42,837 nt of DNA from Blastococcus sp. CT_GayMR20. Its GTDB lineage: Bacteria; Actinomycetota; Actinomycetes; Mycobacteriales; Geodermatophilaceae. Where the stretch lies: positions 1 to 42,837 of the forward strand of contig NZ_SPQM01000024.1 of NCBI RefSeq assembly GCF_004570345.1, given 5' to 3'. The notes below the pieces were generated by a model, which was not told the DNA's origin, searched no databases, and saw only the letters and a program-made list of their open reading frames with translations. The position numbers and the translations under genes are program-made. Positions 1-6,774 of this stretch are shown here, piece by piece (positions within the stretch are counted from its first letter, which is position 1; every line of letters starts with the position of its first letter).

Positions 1-132
1 ACATCCGAAACCGCACGCCGAGCGGCTCTGTCAGGCTGGCTCCACCACTACAACAACCACCGGCCCCACACCGCCCTGGGCAACCTCCCGCCCATCAACC
101 GTTGCACCAACGTCTCCGGGCAGTACACCTAG
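1..132 (+). CDS. IS481/IS3-type transposase, C-terminal end (partial)
   Basis: Frame 1 is open from the window edge and encodes 43 residues before a TAG: it includes GWLHHYNNHRPHTALGNLPP and ends NVSGQYT. The WLHHYNNHRPHTAL block is the characteristic end of the rve/rve_3 integrase core of IS481 (and IS3) transposases, which cut and join DNA through a DDE active site. The catalytic part lies outside the window. The stop overlaps the convergent stop of the DinB-like gene (129-131), and no terminal inverted repeat of an IS is recognisable after it, so it may be a degenerate or orphan copy. The window stops inside this gene, which fits an assembly break at a multicopy element. Confidence 0.8.
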   Translation, partial: TSETARRAALSGWLHHYNNHRPHTALGNLPPINRCTNVSGQYT

Positions 133-1022
133 CCCTTCCGGAACAGGCGGCCGAGCATGCCGCCGGCACCGCCGACCGTCCGCGCGGCCAGCTGCAGGAT
201 CGGGCCCCCCGGGATGCCGGGCACGGCCTGCACGATGGGGGCCAGCTGCAGCAGCCCGCCGACGTCGTGGACCTTCAGCCTGCGGCGGGCCACCGCGGGT
301 ACCGGGTTGATCCGGCCCGACGCCGCCTCGAGCAGCAGGTCCGCGGGCGCCTCCACGGCCGGCCCGGTGAAGGCGTCGGGGGCCACCCGGCGGACGGTCC
401 AGCCGTCGGCCGCGGACGCGAATGCCCACCCACCCTCCGGCGTGGCCAGCGTGACGCCGCCGGAGATGGCCATCGACGCGGCCAGGGCGCCGGTCACGTC
501 GGCGAGCGCGGCCAGGCCCGACTGCAGCACGTCCGGAGGCGGGGGAGCGGCCCCGCACGAGACCAGGTCCAGGCCGTGGACGGCGAGCTCGTACGCCTGA
601 CCCAGGACGACGCTCAGCAGCGGGATGCTCCCGACGACCGACACGGTGGGCGCGGTGTCGAGCTCGACGGGCTCCTTGGCCAGGTAGTCGGCGGTCGCGT
701 CCCGGTTCCGCTGCAGCGCCGCCACGACCTCCTCGCGAGGGGCGTCCCGGTGGGCAGCGGTCACGCGGGCGTTGACGGCGTCCACGTCCGGGGGAGTGCC
801 GGCCCCGCCGTCGCGCGCCGACGCGATCAGATCGGCGAGCGCGGTGTGGTCGTCCCAGCAGCCCAGGTGGACGCAGATCTCCTGCGCCCGCCAGCCGCGC
901 AGCCGCGACGGCCGGCTCAGCTCGACCTGCTCCGCCTGCGCGAGGAACGCGTCCCACGCCCCCAGCACCATGCCGGCGATCTCGTCGCGACCGGCGTCGG
1001 CCATGCCCTGGTGTCGGTCCAT
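129..1022 (-). CDS. Maleylpyruvate isomerase-family (mycothiol-dependent DinB-like) protein
   Basis: 297 residues. The N-terminal third (about 15-60) has the four-helix DinB/MDMPI pattern, with WDAFLAQAEQVEL, then SRLRGWRAQEICVHLGCWDDH, including the His and Asp positions that often bind metal in this fold. The C-terminal half (about 200-260) resembles the MDMPI C-terminal or SCP2-like part. Actinobacterial family members catalyse mycothiol-dependent isomerisation or transfer reactions, but most are uncharacterised, so the substrate is unknown. ATG at 1022 gives MDRHQGM; an internal ATG (residue 7) is equally possible because neither has a clear ribosome site. Divergent from the diguanylate cyclase, with 137 bp between; its stop overlaps the transposase stop. 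Confidence 0.72.
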   Translation of the reverse strand: MDRHQGMADAGRDEIAGMVLGAWDAFLAQAEQVELSRPSRLRGWRAQEICVHLGCWDDHTALADLIASARDGGAGTPPDVDAVNARVTAAHRDAPREEVVAALQRNRDATADYLAKEPVELDTAPTVSVVGSIPLLSVVLGQAYELAVHGLDLVSCGAAPPPPDVLQSGLAALADVTGALAASMAISGGVTLATPEGGWAFASAADGWTVRRVAPDAFTGPAVEAPADLLLEAASGRINPVPAVARRRLKVHDVGGLLQLAPIVQAVPGIPGGPILQLAARTVGGAGGMLGRLFRKG

Positions 1023-1065
1023 CGGCGACCACTACCCGGCTCCGGCGACGGCAGGCGTGGAGACG

Positions 1066-1085
1066 GACGTGGCACGCGCCACGTC
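1066..1085. promoter_or_regulatory. Operator-like palindrome between divergent genes
   Basis: Perfect inverted repeat gacgtggc / gccacgtc with a 4 nt centre (acgc), in the 137 bp gap between the DinB-like gene (-) and the diguanylate cyclase (+). Position and symmetry fit a dimeric repressor or activator site that could serve both promoters. An overlapping outer pairing, cggacg / cgtccg, also exists. No regulator gene lies next to it, and the protein that binds is unknown. Confidence 0.4.
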
Positions 1086-1159
1086 GTCCGGCAACCGATC
1101 TCCCTCCGAGGGGTGAGGCGCGGATCAAGCAGGGGTCCCGAACCGCCGATCGCAGGACC

Positions 1160-2305
1160 GTGACCGAAGCAGCGGCAGCCGAACGCCGCGCCACCCGTGC
1201 GCCCCTCGGCGCACCCACCCGGCCAGGACTCCTGCGCCGGGTGCTCTCCGCGGTGCGCGACGGTCTCTACCGCCCGCTGGCCGGGGACGACGACCGGGTG
1301 GCCTACTGGCTCGGCCACGTGCGCATCGGCGTGATCGTCAGCGAGGTCGCGTGCTGGTCGGTCGTCGGGTACGTGCTCCTCACCGGCAGCCCCGGGCGGC
1401 ACTCCTTTGCCATCTTGGCCGCACTCGCGCTCGTCATCGTCGCCTGCCCGTGCATCCTCCTGCTCCCGTTGAGCGCGATGATGCGCGACTCCCGCGGTCC
1501 CACCTTGTTCTACGTCTGGAGCTTGGCCGAGACGGCCGTCGTGGTCCTCGTGACACGACTCGACGGGGGGTCGTCCAGTCCGCTGGACGCGCTGCTCTTC
1601 CTCGCGCTCACCTACGCCGCGGTGGCCTACTCCCCGTACGGCGTCGTGGCCATGGGCAGCGTCATGACCCTCAGCTACCTGTTCGTCGTCGAGCTTCCTG
1701 GCGTCACCACGGCCGGCCTGTTCTTCATGGTGATCATGGGTTCCTTCACCCTGATCTGTGCCATGGCCTCGGCAAATTCATGGGCCATCTACGACCGCCA
1801 GGTCCTGCTGATCCGCACGCAGGAGACGCTTGCCTCGACCGACCCGCTGACCGGCATCCCGAACCGACGGGCGTACATGGAGCGCGTCGCTGCGGCCGTG
1901 AACGCCGCCGCGTGGGGTCACCAGACGGTCGTCTGCCTGGTCGACCTGGACGGCTTCAAGGCCGTCAACGACGTCGGTGGCCACGCGGCCGGCGACTACA
2001 TGCTGAAGTCGGTGGCCACGGCCCTGGGCGGCGCGGTGCGGGAGACCGACACCGTCGCCCGCCTCGGCGGTGACGAGTTCGCCGTCCTGGCCGACGTCTC
2101 GGTGACCTTCTCCGGCGAGATGCTCGCCGAGCGGGTCCGCCAGGCCGTCGCGGCGGTCGGCGCCGCCTCCGGTGTGACCGCCAGCGTCGGCGTCGCCGAG
2201 GTCCAGCCCGGGGACGACGTCGAGGACCTCATGCACCGTGCGGACGCCGCCATGTACCGCTCGAAGAGCGCCGGCGGCAACCGGGTCACCGCGCTCGCCT
2301 GCTGA
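1160..2305 (+). CDS. Membrane-bound diguanylate cyclase (GGDEF)
   Basis: 381 residues, GTG start. About six hydrophobic segments (roughly 55-77, 83-105, 114-132, 142-160, 161-179, 183-205) form a membrane sensor region with no named domain that I recognise. A GGDEF domain follows (about 225-381). It has the DPLTGIPNRRAY entry motif, the metal/GTP part VDLDGFKAVND, and an intact GGDEF active site at 303-307. The inhibitory I-site RETD sits at 294-297, exactly five residues before GGDEF. It should therefore make c-di-GMP from two GTP at the inner membrane face and be inhibited by its product. There is no EAL domain. It is followed after 47 bp by the cold-shock-like gene on the same strand. Confidence 0.92.
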   Translation: MTEAAAAERRATRAPLGAPTRPGLLRRVLSAVRDGLYRPLAGDDDRVAYWLGHVRIGVIVSEVACWSVVGYVLLTGSPGRHSFAILAALALVIVACPCILLLPLSAMMRDSRGPTLFYVWSLAETAVVVLVTRLDGGSSSPLDALLFLALTYAAVAYSPYGVVAMGSVMTLSYLFVVELPGVTTAGLFFMVIMGSFTLICAMASANSWAIYDRQVLLIRTQETLASTDPLTGIPNRRAYMERVAAAVNAAAWGHQTVVCLVDLDGFKAVNDVGGHAAGDYMLKSVATALGGAVRETDTVARLGGDEFAVLADVSVTFSGEMLAERVRQAVAAVGAASGVTASVGVAEVQPGDDVEDLMHRADAAMYRSKSAGGNRVTALAC

Positions 2306-2352
2306 CCCGCCCGGCTCTTGCTGCGCCGGCGCCGGGGGCGCAACCTGGCGGC

Positions 2353-2613
2353 ATGGCGCGCAGCGGCACCACCCTCGGCACGGTCATCCGCTGGGACGAG
2401 GACCGGCACGGCGCGGTCATCGAGGCCTCCGAGCTCCCCGGCGACTGCTGGGCGGACGCGTCGGTGGTCGAGCACAGCACCACGGGCGCCGGAACGCTGC
2501 GCGCCGGCCAGGTCGTCGAGGTCGACTGGACCGAGCCAGGGGACAACGGACGGCCGTTCCGGGCGGTGCGCGTGGTTCCGCGGGAGGACCTGCAGGCCAC
2601 CGTCGGCGGATGA
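2353..2613 (+). CDS. Cold-shock-domain-like small protein
   Basis: 86 residues, ATG start. The pattern GTVIRWDEDRHGAVIEA, then LPGDCWADASVVE, LRAGQVVEVDWTEPG and GRPFRAVRVVP follows the five-strand order of a CSD/OB fold (compare GxVKWF..GxGFI, DVFVH, LxxGQxVxFxV, GPxAxxV). The aromatic RNP1 and RNP2 residues are mostly replaced, as in a divergent actinobacterial CSD subfamily with GGCWAHFS-like motifs. A nucleic-acid-binding role is inferred only. The ribosome site is weak (ggcggc). It lies 47 bp after the diguanylate cyclase and could be cotranscribed. A short GC hairpin (2322-2327 / 2337-2342) sits in that gap. Confidence 0.68.
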   Translation: MARSGTTLGTVIRWDEDRHGAVIEASELPGDCWADASVVEHSTTGAGTLRAGQVVEVDWTEPGDNGRPFRAVRVVPREDLQATVGG

Positions 2614-2986
2614 CTCTTCGGCCCCGGGCCACCCCTCATATCCGCGTCCGTCACTCTGAGTGACGAGAACCGGGTGATGGTCACTCAACTGGAACGAGGC
2701 GCTGACCAGCGGTCACACCCCGGACGGCCGGTCTCGCGATGCCGCGCCGAGCCCGGTGGACTCATCGGCGTACCCCGTGGTATTGCGCCTGACCAGCAGT
2801 AAGACGCATCACAGGTCACCTTCAGTCACATTCGAACCAACTGTCCCAACCGGGCTGGCGCGATGGGGCACCTATCGTGCAGACTGTTCGCAGGAGCCCT
2901 GCTCCGTCACTGCCGAATACAGCGCGTCACCGAGTCGCTTGGTCCGTAGGGGAAGACGAGACCAGTCGAGTCGATGGAGGTGCCCC
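2614..2986. other. Intergenic region upstream of DUF3145 with TCAC-type dyads
   Basis: 373 bp without a credible gene. An open frame runs through it into DUF3145, but lacks a ribosome site and reads as non-protein-like sequence. It holds a 15 nt dyad (2650-2664) and a second one, gtga-tgg-tcac (2674-2684). More ggtcac/gtcac half-sites occur near 2710, 2815 and 2825. A TANNNT box (tatcgt, 2873-2878) could be a -10 for DUF3145, but I see no matching -35. Confidence 0.6.
2650..2684. promoter_or_regulatory. Tandem GTCACTC dyads, putative operator
   Basis: gtcactc-t-gagtgac is a perfect palindrome at 2650-2664. Ten bases later gtga-tgg-tcac (2674-2684) is followed by tc, so the gtcactc half-site repeats. 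Two related dyads with about 22 bp between centres, two helical turns, suggest a dimeric regulator binding cooperatively on one DNA face upstream of DUF3145. The binding protein is unknown. Confidence 0.4.
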
Positions 2987-3487
2987 GTGCAGCGACGGTC
3001 AACCCAGGGTGTCGTCTTCGTGCACGCGTGCCCGAAGGCGCTCTGCCAGCATGTCGAGTGGGCGCTTGAACGCGTCGTCGGCGCGCCGGTCTCCCTGTCG
3101 TGGGACGAACAGCCCGCGGCGCACGGTTCCTACCGTGCCGAGGTGGCATGGACAGGTTCGCCGGGAACAGGCGCCAGGCTGGTCGCTGCCCTGCGCGCGT
3201 GGCCGATGCTGCGCTTCGAGGTCACCGAGGAAGCCAGCCACGGCAACGACGGCGAGCGCATGTCGTACGTGCCGGGTCACGGCGTCTTCCGCGCTCCCAC
3301 CAGCGCCAATGGCGACATCATGATCAGCGAGCAGCAGCTGCGGCACCTGGCCGCGACCGCCGGCTCCGCCGAGGCCTTCCGCCACGGCGTGGACGAGCTC
3401 CTCGGTGCGGCCTGGGACGCCGACCTCGAGGTCTACCGCCACGCCGGCGACGGCAGCCCGGTCACCTGGCTCCACCAGGTGGTCTGA
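2987..3487 (+). CDS. DUF3145 family protein
   Basis: 166 residues. GTG at 2987 is chosen because GGAGG (2976-2980) lies 6 bases before it and the family match starts right after it (TQGVVFVHACPKALCQHVEW). Further family blocks are VSLSWDEQPAAHGSYRAE, LRFEVTEEA and the end AWDADLEVYRHAGDGSPVTW followed by LHQVV. DUF3145 is an actinobacterial family of unknown function that is often found near the FAS-II genes, as here: it converges on accD across a terminator. No transmembrane segment or known catalytic motif is visible. Its conserved linkage to fatty acid synthesis is the only functional hint. Confidence 0.88.
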   Translation: MQRRSTQGVVFVHACPKALCQHVEWALERVVGAPVSLSWDEQPAAHGSYRAEVAWTGSPGTGARLVAALRAWPMLRFEVTEEASHGNDGERMSYVPGHGVFRAPTSANGDIMISEQQLRHLAATAGSAEAFRHGVDELLGAAWDADLEVYRHAGDGSPVTWLHQVV

Positions 3488-3510
3488 GCTCATCACGATC
3501 TGAACACGAC

Positions 3511-3532
3511 ACTCCGCGGCGACTCGCGGAGT
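3511..3532. terminator. Hairpin after DUF3145
   Basis: actccgcg / cgcggagt, an 8 bp perfect stem with a 6 nt loop, 24 bases after the DUF3145 stop. There is no T-run, so it may act as a 3' stabiliser or a Rho-assisted terminator. Confidence 0.5.
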
Positions 3533-3550
3533 CGTCGTAGCCTGGGACCG

Positions 3551-3589
3551 GTCGTTCGGGCGCCGTCGGGGAAGCGGCGCCCGGACGAC
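3551..3589. terminator. Bidirectional terminator hairpin between DUF3145 and accD
   Basis: gtcgttcgggcgccg / cggcgcccggacgac is a 15-pair stem with a single G-U pair and a 9 nt loop, followed by catttctcg. It is the strongest hairpin in the convergent gap and could stop both DUF3145 and accD transcripts. The T-tract is short. Confidence 0.7.
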
Positions 3590-3630
3590 CATTTCTCGTA
3601 GCGACGCACTGGAGCGGCCCCGCGCACGGC

Positions 3631-3661
3631 CCCGCCGCGAGCGTGCGAGCGGTGGGGGGCA
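3631..3661. repeat. 31 bp hairpin repeat, copy downstream of accD
   Basis: Identical to 6409-6439. It consists of an 8-pair inner stem cccgccgc / gcggtggg (one G-T pair) around a 10 nt loop gagcgtgcga, then ggca. Flanking G/C tracts extend the pairing imperfectly. It lies 13 bases beyond the accD stop, suggesting a mobile or amplified terminator-like intergenic element. Confidence 0.75.
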
Positions 3662-3673
3662 CGGGGCCCTTGC

Positions 3674-5089
3674 TCAGAGCGGGATGTTGCCGTGCGCTCC
3701 GCGGCCCGGCGGGGCGTCGGACAGCGCGTCCACCAGCCGGCGCCGGGTGTGCGACGGCTGCACGACATCATCGACGACGCCGATCTCCAGCGCGCGGTGC
3801 ACGCCTCCGGCGATCCGCTCGTGCTCCTCGGCCAGGCGGGCGTGCAGCGCCTCGCGCTCCCCGGGCGGCACCGCGGCCAGCTTCCTGCGGTGCAGGATGC
3901 CGACGGCGGCCTTGGCACCCATGACCGCGACCTCGGCGCCGGGCCACGCGAAGACCTTCGTCGCCCCGAGCGACCGGGCGTTCATCGCGATGTACGCACC
4001 GCCGTAGGACTTGCGGGTCACCAGCGTCACGCGGGGGACCACCGCCTCGGCGAACGCGTGCAGCAGCTTGGCGCCCCGCCGCACGACGCCGTCCCACTCC
4101 TGGCCGACGCCGGGCAGGTAGCCGGGCACGTCGACCAGGACGACCAGCGGGATGCCGAAGGCGTCGCACATCCGCACGAAGCGGGCCGCCTTCTCGGCCG
4201 AGGCGGAGTCCAGGCAGCCGCCGAGCCGCAGCGGGTTGTTGGCGATGACGCCGACCGTCCGCCCCGACATCCGGCCGAGGGTCGTCACGACGTTGGGCGC
4301 GAACCGCGGATGCAGCTCCAGCCCCGGCCCGTCGAGCACCCCGACCACCAGCGGCTTGACGTCGTAGGCGCGGTTCCGCTGTTCGGGCAGCAGGGCGGCG
4401 AGGTCGACGTCCGGCTCGTCGCCGAGCGGCCGGAACGTCCCCTGGGCGGCGAGCAGGTCGACCGCCGTCCGGGCCGTCGCGAGGGCCGCCTCCTCGGAGT
4501 CGGTCACCACGTGGACGACGCCGCTGCGCCGGCCGTGGGTGTCCGGCCCGCCGAGGCTCTCCATGTCCACGTCCTCGCCGGTCACCGAGCGGACGACGTC
4601 CGGACCGGTGACGAAGACGCGCCCGGCCGGACCCATGATCACGAGGTCGGTGAGCGCCGGCCCGTAGGCGGCGCCGCCGGCGGCCGGTCCCAGGACGACG
4701 GAGATCTGCGGGATGCGCCCCGACGCGCGCACCATCGCGGCGAACACCTCGCCGACGGCGTGCAGGGCGGTGACCCCCTCGGCCAGGCGGGCGCCGCCGG
4801 AGTGCCAGATGCCGACGGCCGGCATCCGCTCGCGCAGCGCCGTGTCGATGGCGTCGACGATGTGCAGGCAGCCGTCGACCCCCATGGCGCCGCCCATGAC
4901 TGTGGCGTCGGTGCAGTAGGCGATGGCCGGGGTGCCCTGCACGGTGCCCCGCGCCGCGAGGACGCCCGAGGTGTCGCGGCCGGTCAGCGGCTGCATCGTC
5001 CCGTCGTCGAAGAACCGGGCGAGACGGTCCTCAGGGTTCCGCGGGTCGAGGGCAGGCGGGGGCGGCGCGGCCGAGACCGTCGTCAACAA
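3674..5089 (-). CDS. accD: Acyl-CoA carboxylase carboxyltransferase (AccD6-like)
   Basis: 471 residues, the usual length for actinobacterial AccD beta subunits, without the E. coli-type zinc finger. Transfers CO2 from carboxybiotin to acetyl- or propionyl-CoA to make malonyl- or methylmalonyl-CoA. Both crotonase-fold halves are present. The N-domain oxyanion loop is SGGARLAEG (97-105), the C-domain loop is TRKSYGGAY (358-366), and GPAAGGAAYGPALTD also appears. Last gene of the FAS-II run, 21 bp after fabF, the position held by accD6 in mycobacteria, so malonyl-CoA supply for FAS-II is likely. Start is TTG at 5089, or more probably the next codon TTG at 5086, which is 6 bases from GGAGG. The biotinylated alpha partner is not in the window. 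Confidence 0.93.
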   Translation of the reverse strand: MLTTVSAAPPPPALDPRNPEDRLARFFDDGTMQPLTGRDTSGVLAARGTVQGTPAIAYCTDATVMGGAMGVDGCLHIVDAIDTALRERMPAVGIWHSGGARLAEGVTALHAVGEVFAAMVRASGRIPQISVVLGPAAGGAAYGPALTDLVIMGPAGRVFVTGPDVVRSVTGEDVDMESLGGPDTHGRRSGVVHVVTDSEEAALATARTAVDLLAAQGTFRPLGDEPDVDLAALLPEQRNRAYDVKPLVVGVLDGPGLELHPRFAPNVVTTLGRMSGRTVGVIANNPLRLGGCLDSASAEKAARFVRMCDAFGIPLVVLVDVPGYLPGVGQEWDGVVRRGAKLLHAFAEAVVPRVTLVTRKSYGGAYIAMNARSLGATKVFAWPGAEVAVMGAKAAVGILHRRKLAAVPPGEREALHARLAEEHERIAGGVHRALEIGVVDDVVQPSHTRRRLVDALSDAPPGRGAHGNIPL

Positions 5090-5110
5090 GGGCCTCCAAG
5101 GTCCTGATCG

Positions 5111-6352
5111 TCAGGCCGTGGTGAAGACCAGGGCGATGTTGTGGCCGCCGAAGCCGAAGGAGTCGTTGACGGCGGCGCTGATGCTGGCGCGACGCGGTTC
5201 GGTGCGGACGATGTCGAGCGCCTGCACGGCGGCGTCGTCGTCCGGGTCGTCGAGGTTCGCCGTGGCGGGGACGATCTGCTCGCGCAGCGCCAGGATCGTG
5301 AACACCGACTCCAGCGCCCCGGCGGCACCCAGCAGGTGGCCCGTCTGGCTCTTGGTGGCGCTCACCAGCACGTGCTCCCCGAGCGAGGAGCGGATGGCCG
5401 CGGCCTCCGCCGTGTCGCCGACCGGCGTCGACGTGGCGTGGGCGTTGACGTGGCCGATGTCGGCGGGGCTGAGGCCGGCGTCGCGCAGCGCCGCGGTGAT
5501 GGCGCGCGCCGCGCCCTCGCCCTCGGGGTGCGGGGCCACCAGGTCGTAGCCGTCGGCGGTGCCGGCGGCACCGGCCAGCCGGGCGTGGATGCGGGCGCCG
5601 CGCGCTCGGGCGGCGTCGCCGCGCTCGAGCACGATGCATGCCGCGCCCTCGCCCAGCACGAAGCCGTCCCGGCCCTTGTCGAACGGGCGGGAGGCCCGCT
5701 CCGGCTCGTCGTTGCGGGTGGACATGGCGCGCATCGCTGCGAAGCCGGCCATGGGCAGCGGGTGGACGCAGGCCTCGGTGCCGCCGACGAGGACGACGTC
5801 CGCGCGGTCGAACCGCAGCAGGTCCAGGCCCCAGCGGATCGCCTCGGCGCCGGACGCGCACGCGCTCACCGGGGCGTGGACGCCGCCCTTCGCGCCGACC
5901 GCCAGCCCCACGGCCGCGGCCGGGCCGTTGGGCATGAGCATGGGGATGGTGAAGGGGGAGACCCGCTTGGGGCCCTTCTCCTCCAGCACGTCGTCCTGAC
6001 CGAGGAGCGTGAGCGCGCCACCGATGCCGGTGCCGATGACGACCGCGATGCGCAGGGGGTCGATGCCCGCCTCGCCGGCGCCGGAGTCCCGCCAGGCCTC
6101 CTCGGCGGCGATCACCGCGACCTGCTGGCTGCGGTCGAGCCGGCGGGCGCGGACGCGGTCGATCTGGTTGACAGGGTCCGAGGCGAGCCGCGCGACGAGC
6201 TGGGCCGGGTACTCCTTGATCCAGTCGTCGGTGATCCGGCTGACCCCCGACGTGCCGGCGAGCAGGGCGTCCCAGGTCGTGGCGACGTCCCCGCCGAGAG
6301 GCGTGGTGGCGCCGAGACCGGTGACGACGACGTCGGTGTCGGACGGGCTCAT
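5111..6352 (-). CDS. fabF: 3-oxoacyl-ACP synthase II (FabF/KasA-like)
   Basis: 413 residues. Condenses malonyl-ACP with a growing acyl-ACP in FAS-II elongation. The thiolase-fold catalytic set is complete: Cys165 in SACASGAEA, His305 in NAHATSTPVGDT, Lys334 and His339 in KSQTGHLLGAAG, with the ending NDSFGFGGHN. ATG at 6352 follows AGGAGG with a 7-base spacer, a very strong site that rules out the longer open frame upstream. It lies 100 bp after acpP across a hairpin repeat, and 21 bp before accD. One fabF is seen here, where mycobacteria have the kasA-kasB pair. Confidence 0.96.
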   Translation of the reverse strand: MSPSDTDVVVTGLGATTPLGGDVATTWDALLAGTSGVSRITDDWIKEYPAQLVARLASDPVNQIDRVRARRLDRSQQVAVIAAEEAWRDSGAGEAGIDPLRIAVVIGTGIGGALTLLGQDDVLEEKGPKRVSPFTIPMLMPNGPAAAVGLAVGAKGGVHAPVSACASGAEAIRWGLDLLRFDRADVVLVGGTEACVHPLPMAGFAAMRAMSTRNDEPERASRPFDKGRDGFVLGEGAACIVLERGDAARARGARIHARLAGAAGTADGYDLVAPHPEGEGAARAITAALRDAGLSPADIGHVNAHATSTPVGDTAEAAAIRSSLGEHVLVSATKSQTGHLLGAAGALESVFTILALREQIVPATANLDDPDDDAAVQALDIVRTEPRRASISAAVNDSFGFGGHNIALVFTTA

Positions 6353-6390
6353 GACGTTTCCTCCTGCAGTGGTGGCCGGGTGACCGGGGT

Positions 6391-6450
6391 AAGGCCCCCC
6401 TGCAGGGGCCCGCCGCGAGCGTGCGAGCGGTGGGGGGCAGGGGGGTCCTT
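6391..6450. terminator. Extended hairpin in the acpP-fabF gap (contains 31 bp repeat copy)
   Basis: The outer stem pairs aaggcccccctgc with gcaggggggtcctt (13 pairs, one bulged T). The inner stem is the 31 bp repeat 6409-6439, cccgccgc / gcggtggg. It begins 2 bases after the acpP stop and ends 38 bases before fabF, so it could partly terminate, or protect the 3' end of an acpP transcript, giving more acpP than fabF mRNA. Confidence 0.6.
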
Positions 6451-6452
6451 CG

Positions 6453-6698
6453 TCAGCCCTGGTTCTTCTCGATGAAGCTGATCGCGTCGCCGACCGTCTT
6501 GATGTTGCCGAGCTCGTCGTCGGGGATGGCAACGCCGAACTTGTCCTCGACGGCGGTGGCGATCTCGACCATCGACAGGGAGTCGACGTCGAGGTCGTCG
6601 GTGAACGACTTCTCGGGGGTGGCGTCGGCAGGCGTGACGCCGGCGACCTCCTCCAGGATCTCGGCCAGACCGGACTGGATCTCCTGGGTGCTGCTCAC
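6453..6698 (-). CDS. acpP: Acyl carrier protein
   Basis: 81 residues, acidic. Carries acyl chains on a 4'-phosphopantetheine arm attached to Ser40 in DDLDVDSLSMVEIA. The four-helix ACP pattern is complete, from IQSGLAEILEEVAGV to TVGDAISFIEKNQG. GTG start with a GAGAGAGGA ribosome site 5-6 bases upstream. It sits between fabH and fabF with 76 and 100 bp gaps, unusually wide for this otherwise tight operon, and both gaps hold hairpins, suggesting separate tuning of the abundant ACP. Confidence 0.97.
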   Translation of the reverse strand: MSSTQEIQSGLAEILEEVAGVTPADATPEKSFTDDLDVDSLSMVEIATAVEDKFGVAIPDDELGNIKTVGDAISFIEKNQG

Positions 6699-6720
6699 GC
6701 GGGTCCTCTCTCTCGGATGG

Positions 6721-6761
6721 GGCGGGCGGGGCCCGCCGACGTCCGGGACCGGGTGTCCCGG
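6721..6761. promoter_or_regulatory. Two hairpins just upstream of acpP
   Basis: On the coding (minus) strand ccgggac / gtcccgg (6743-6761, 5 nt loop) is followed by ggcggg / cccgcc (6721-6737, 5 nt loop), immediately before the acpP ribosome site. They could be an RNase processing boundary or attenuator separating fabH from acpP. There is no T-run. Confidence 0.45.
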
Positions 6762-6774
6762 AGGGTTGTGGGTA

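Noticed and set aside
2756..2986. 77-residue N-terminal extension of DUF3145
   Set aside because: GGAGG with 6-base spacing and the family start both fall at GTG 2987; the extension is over regulatory DNA.
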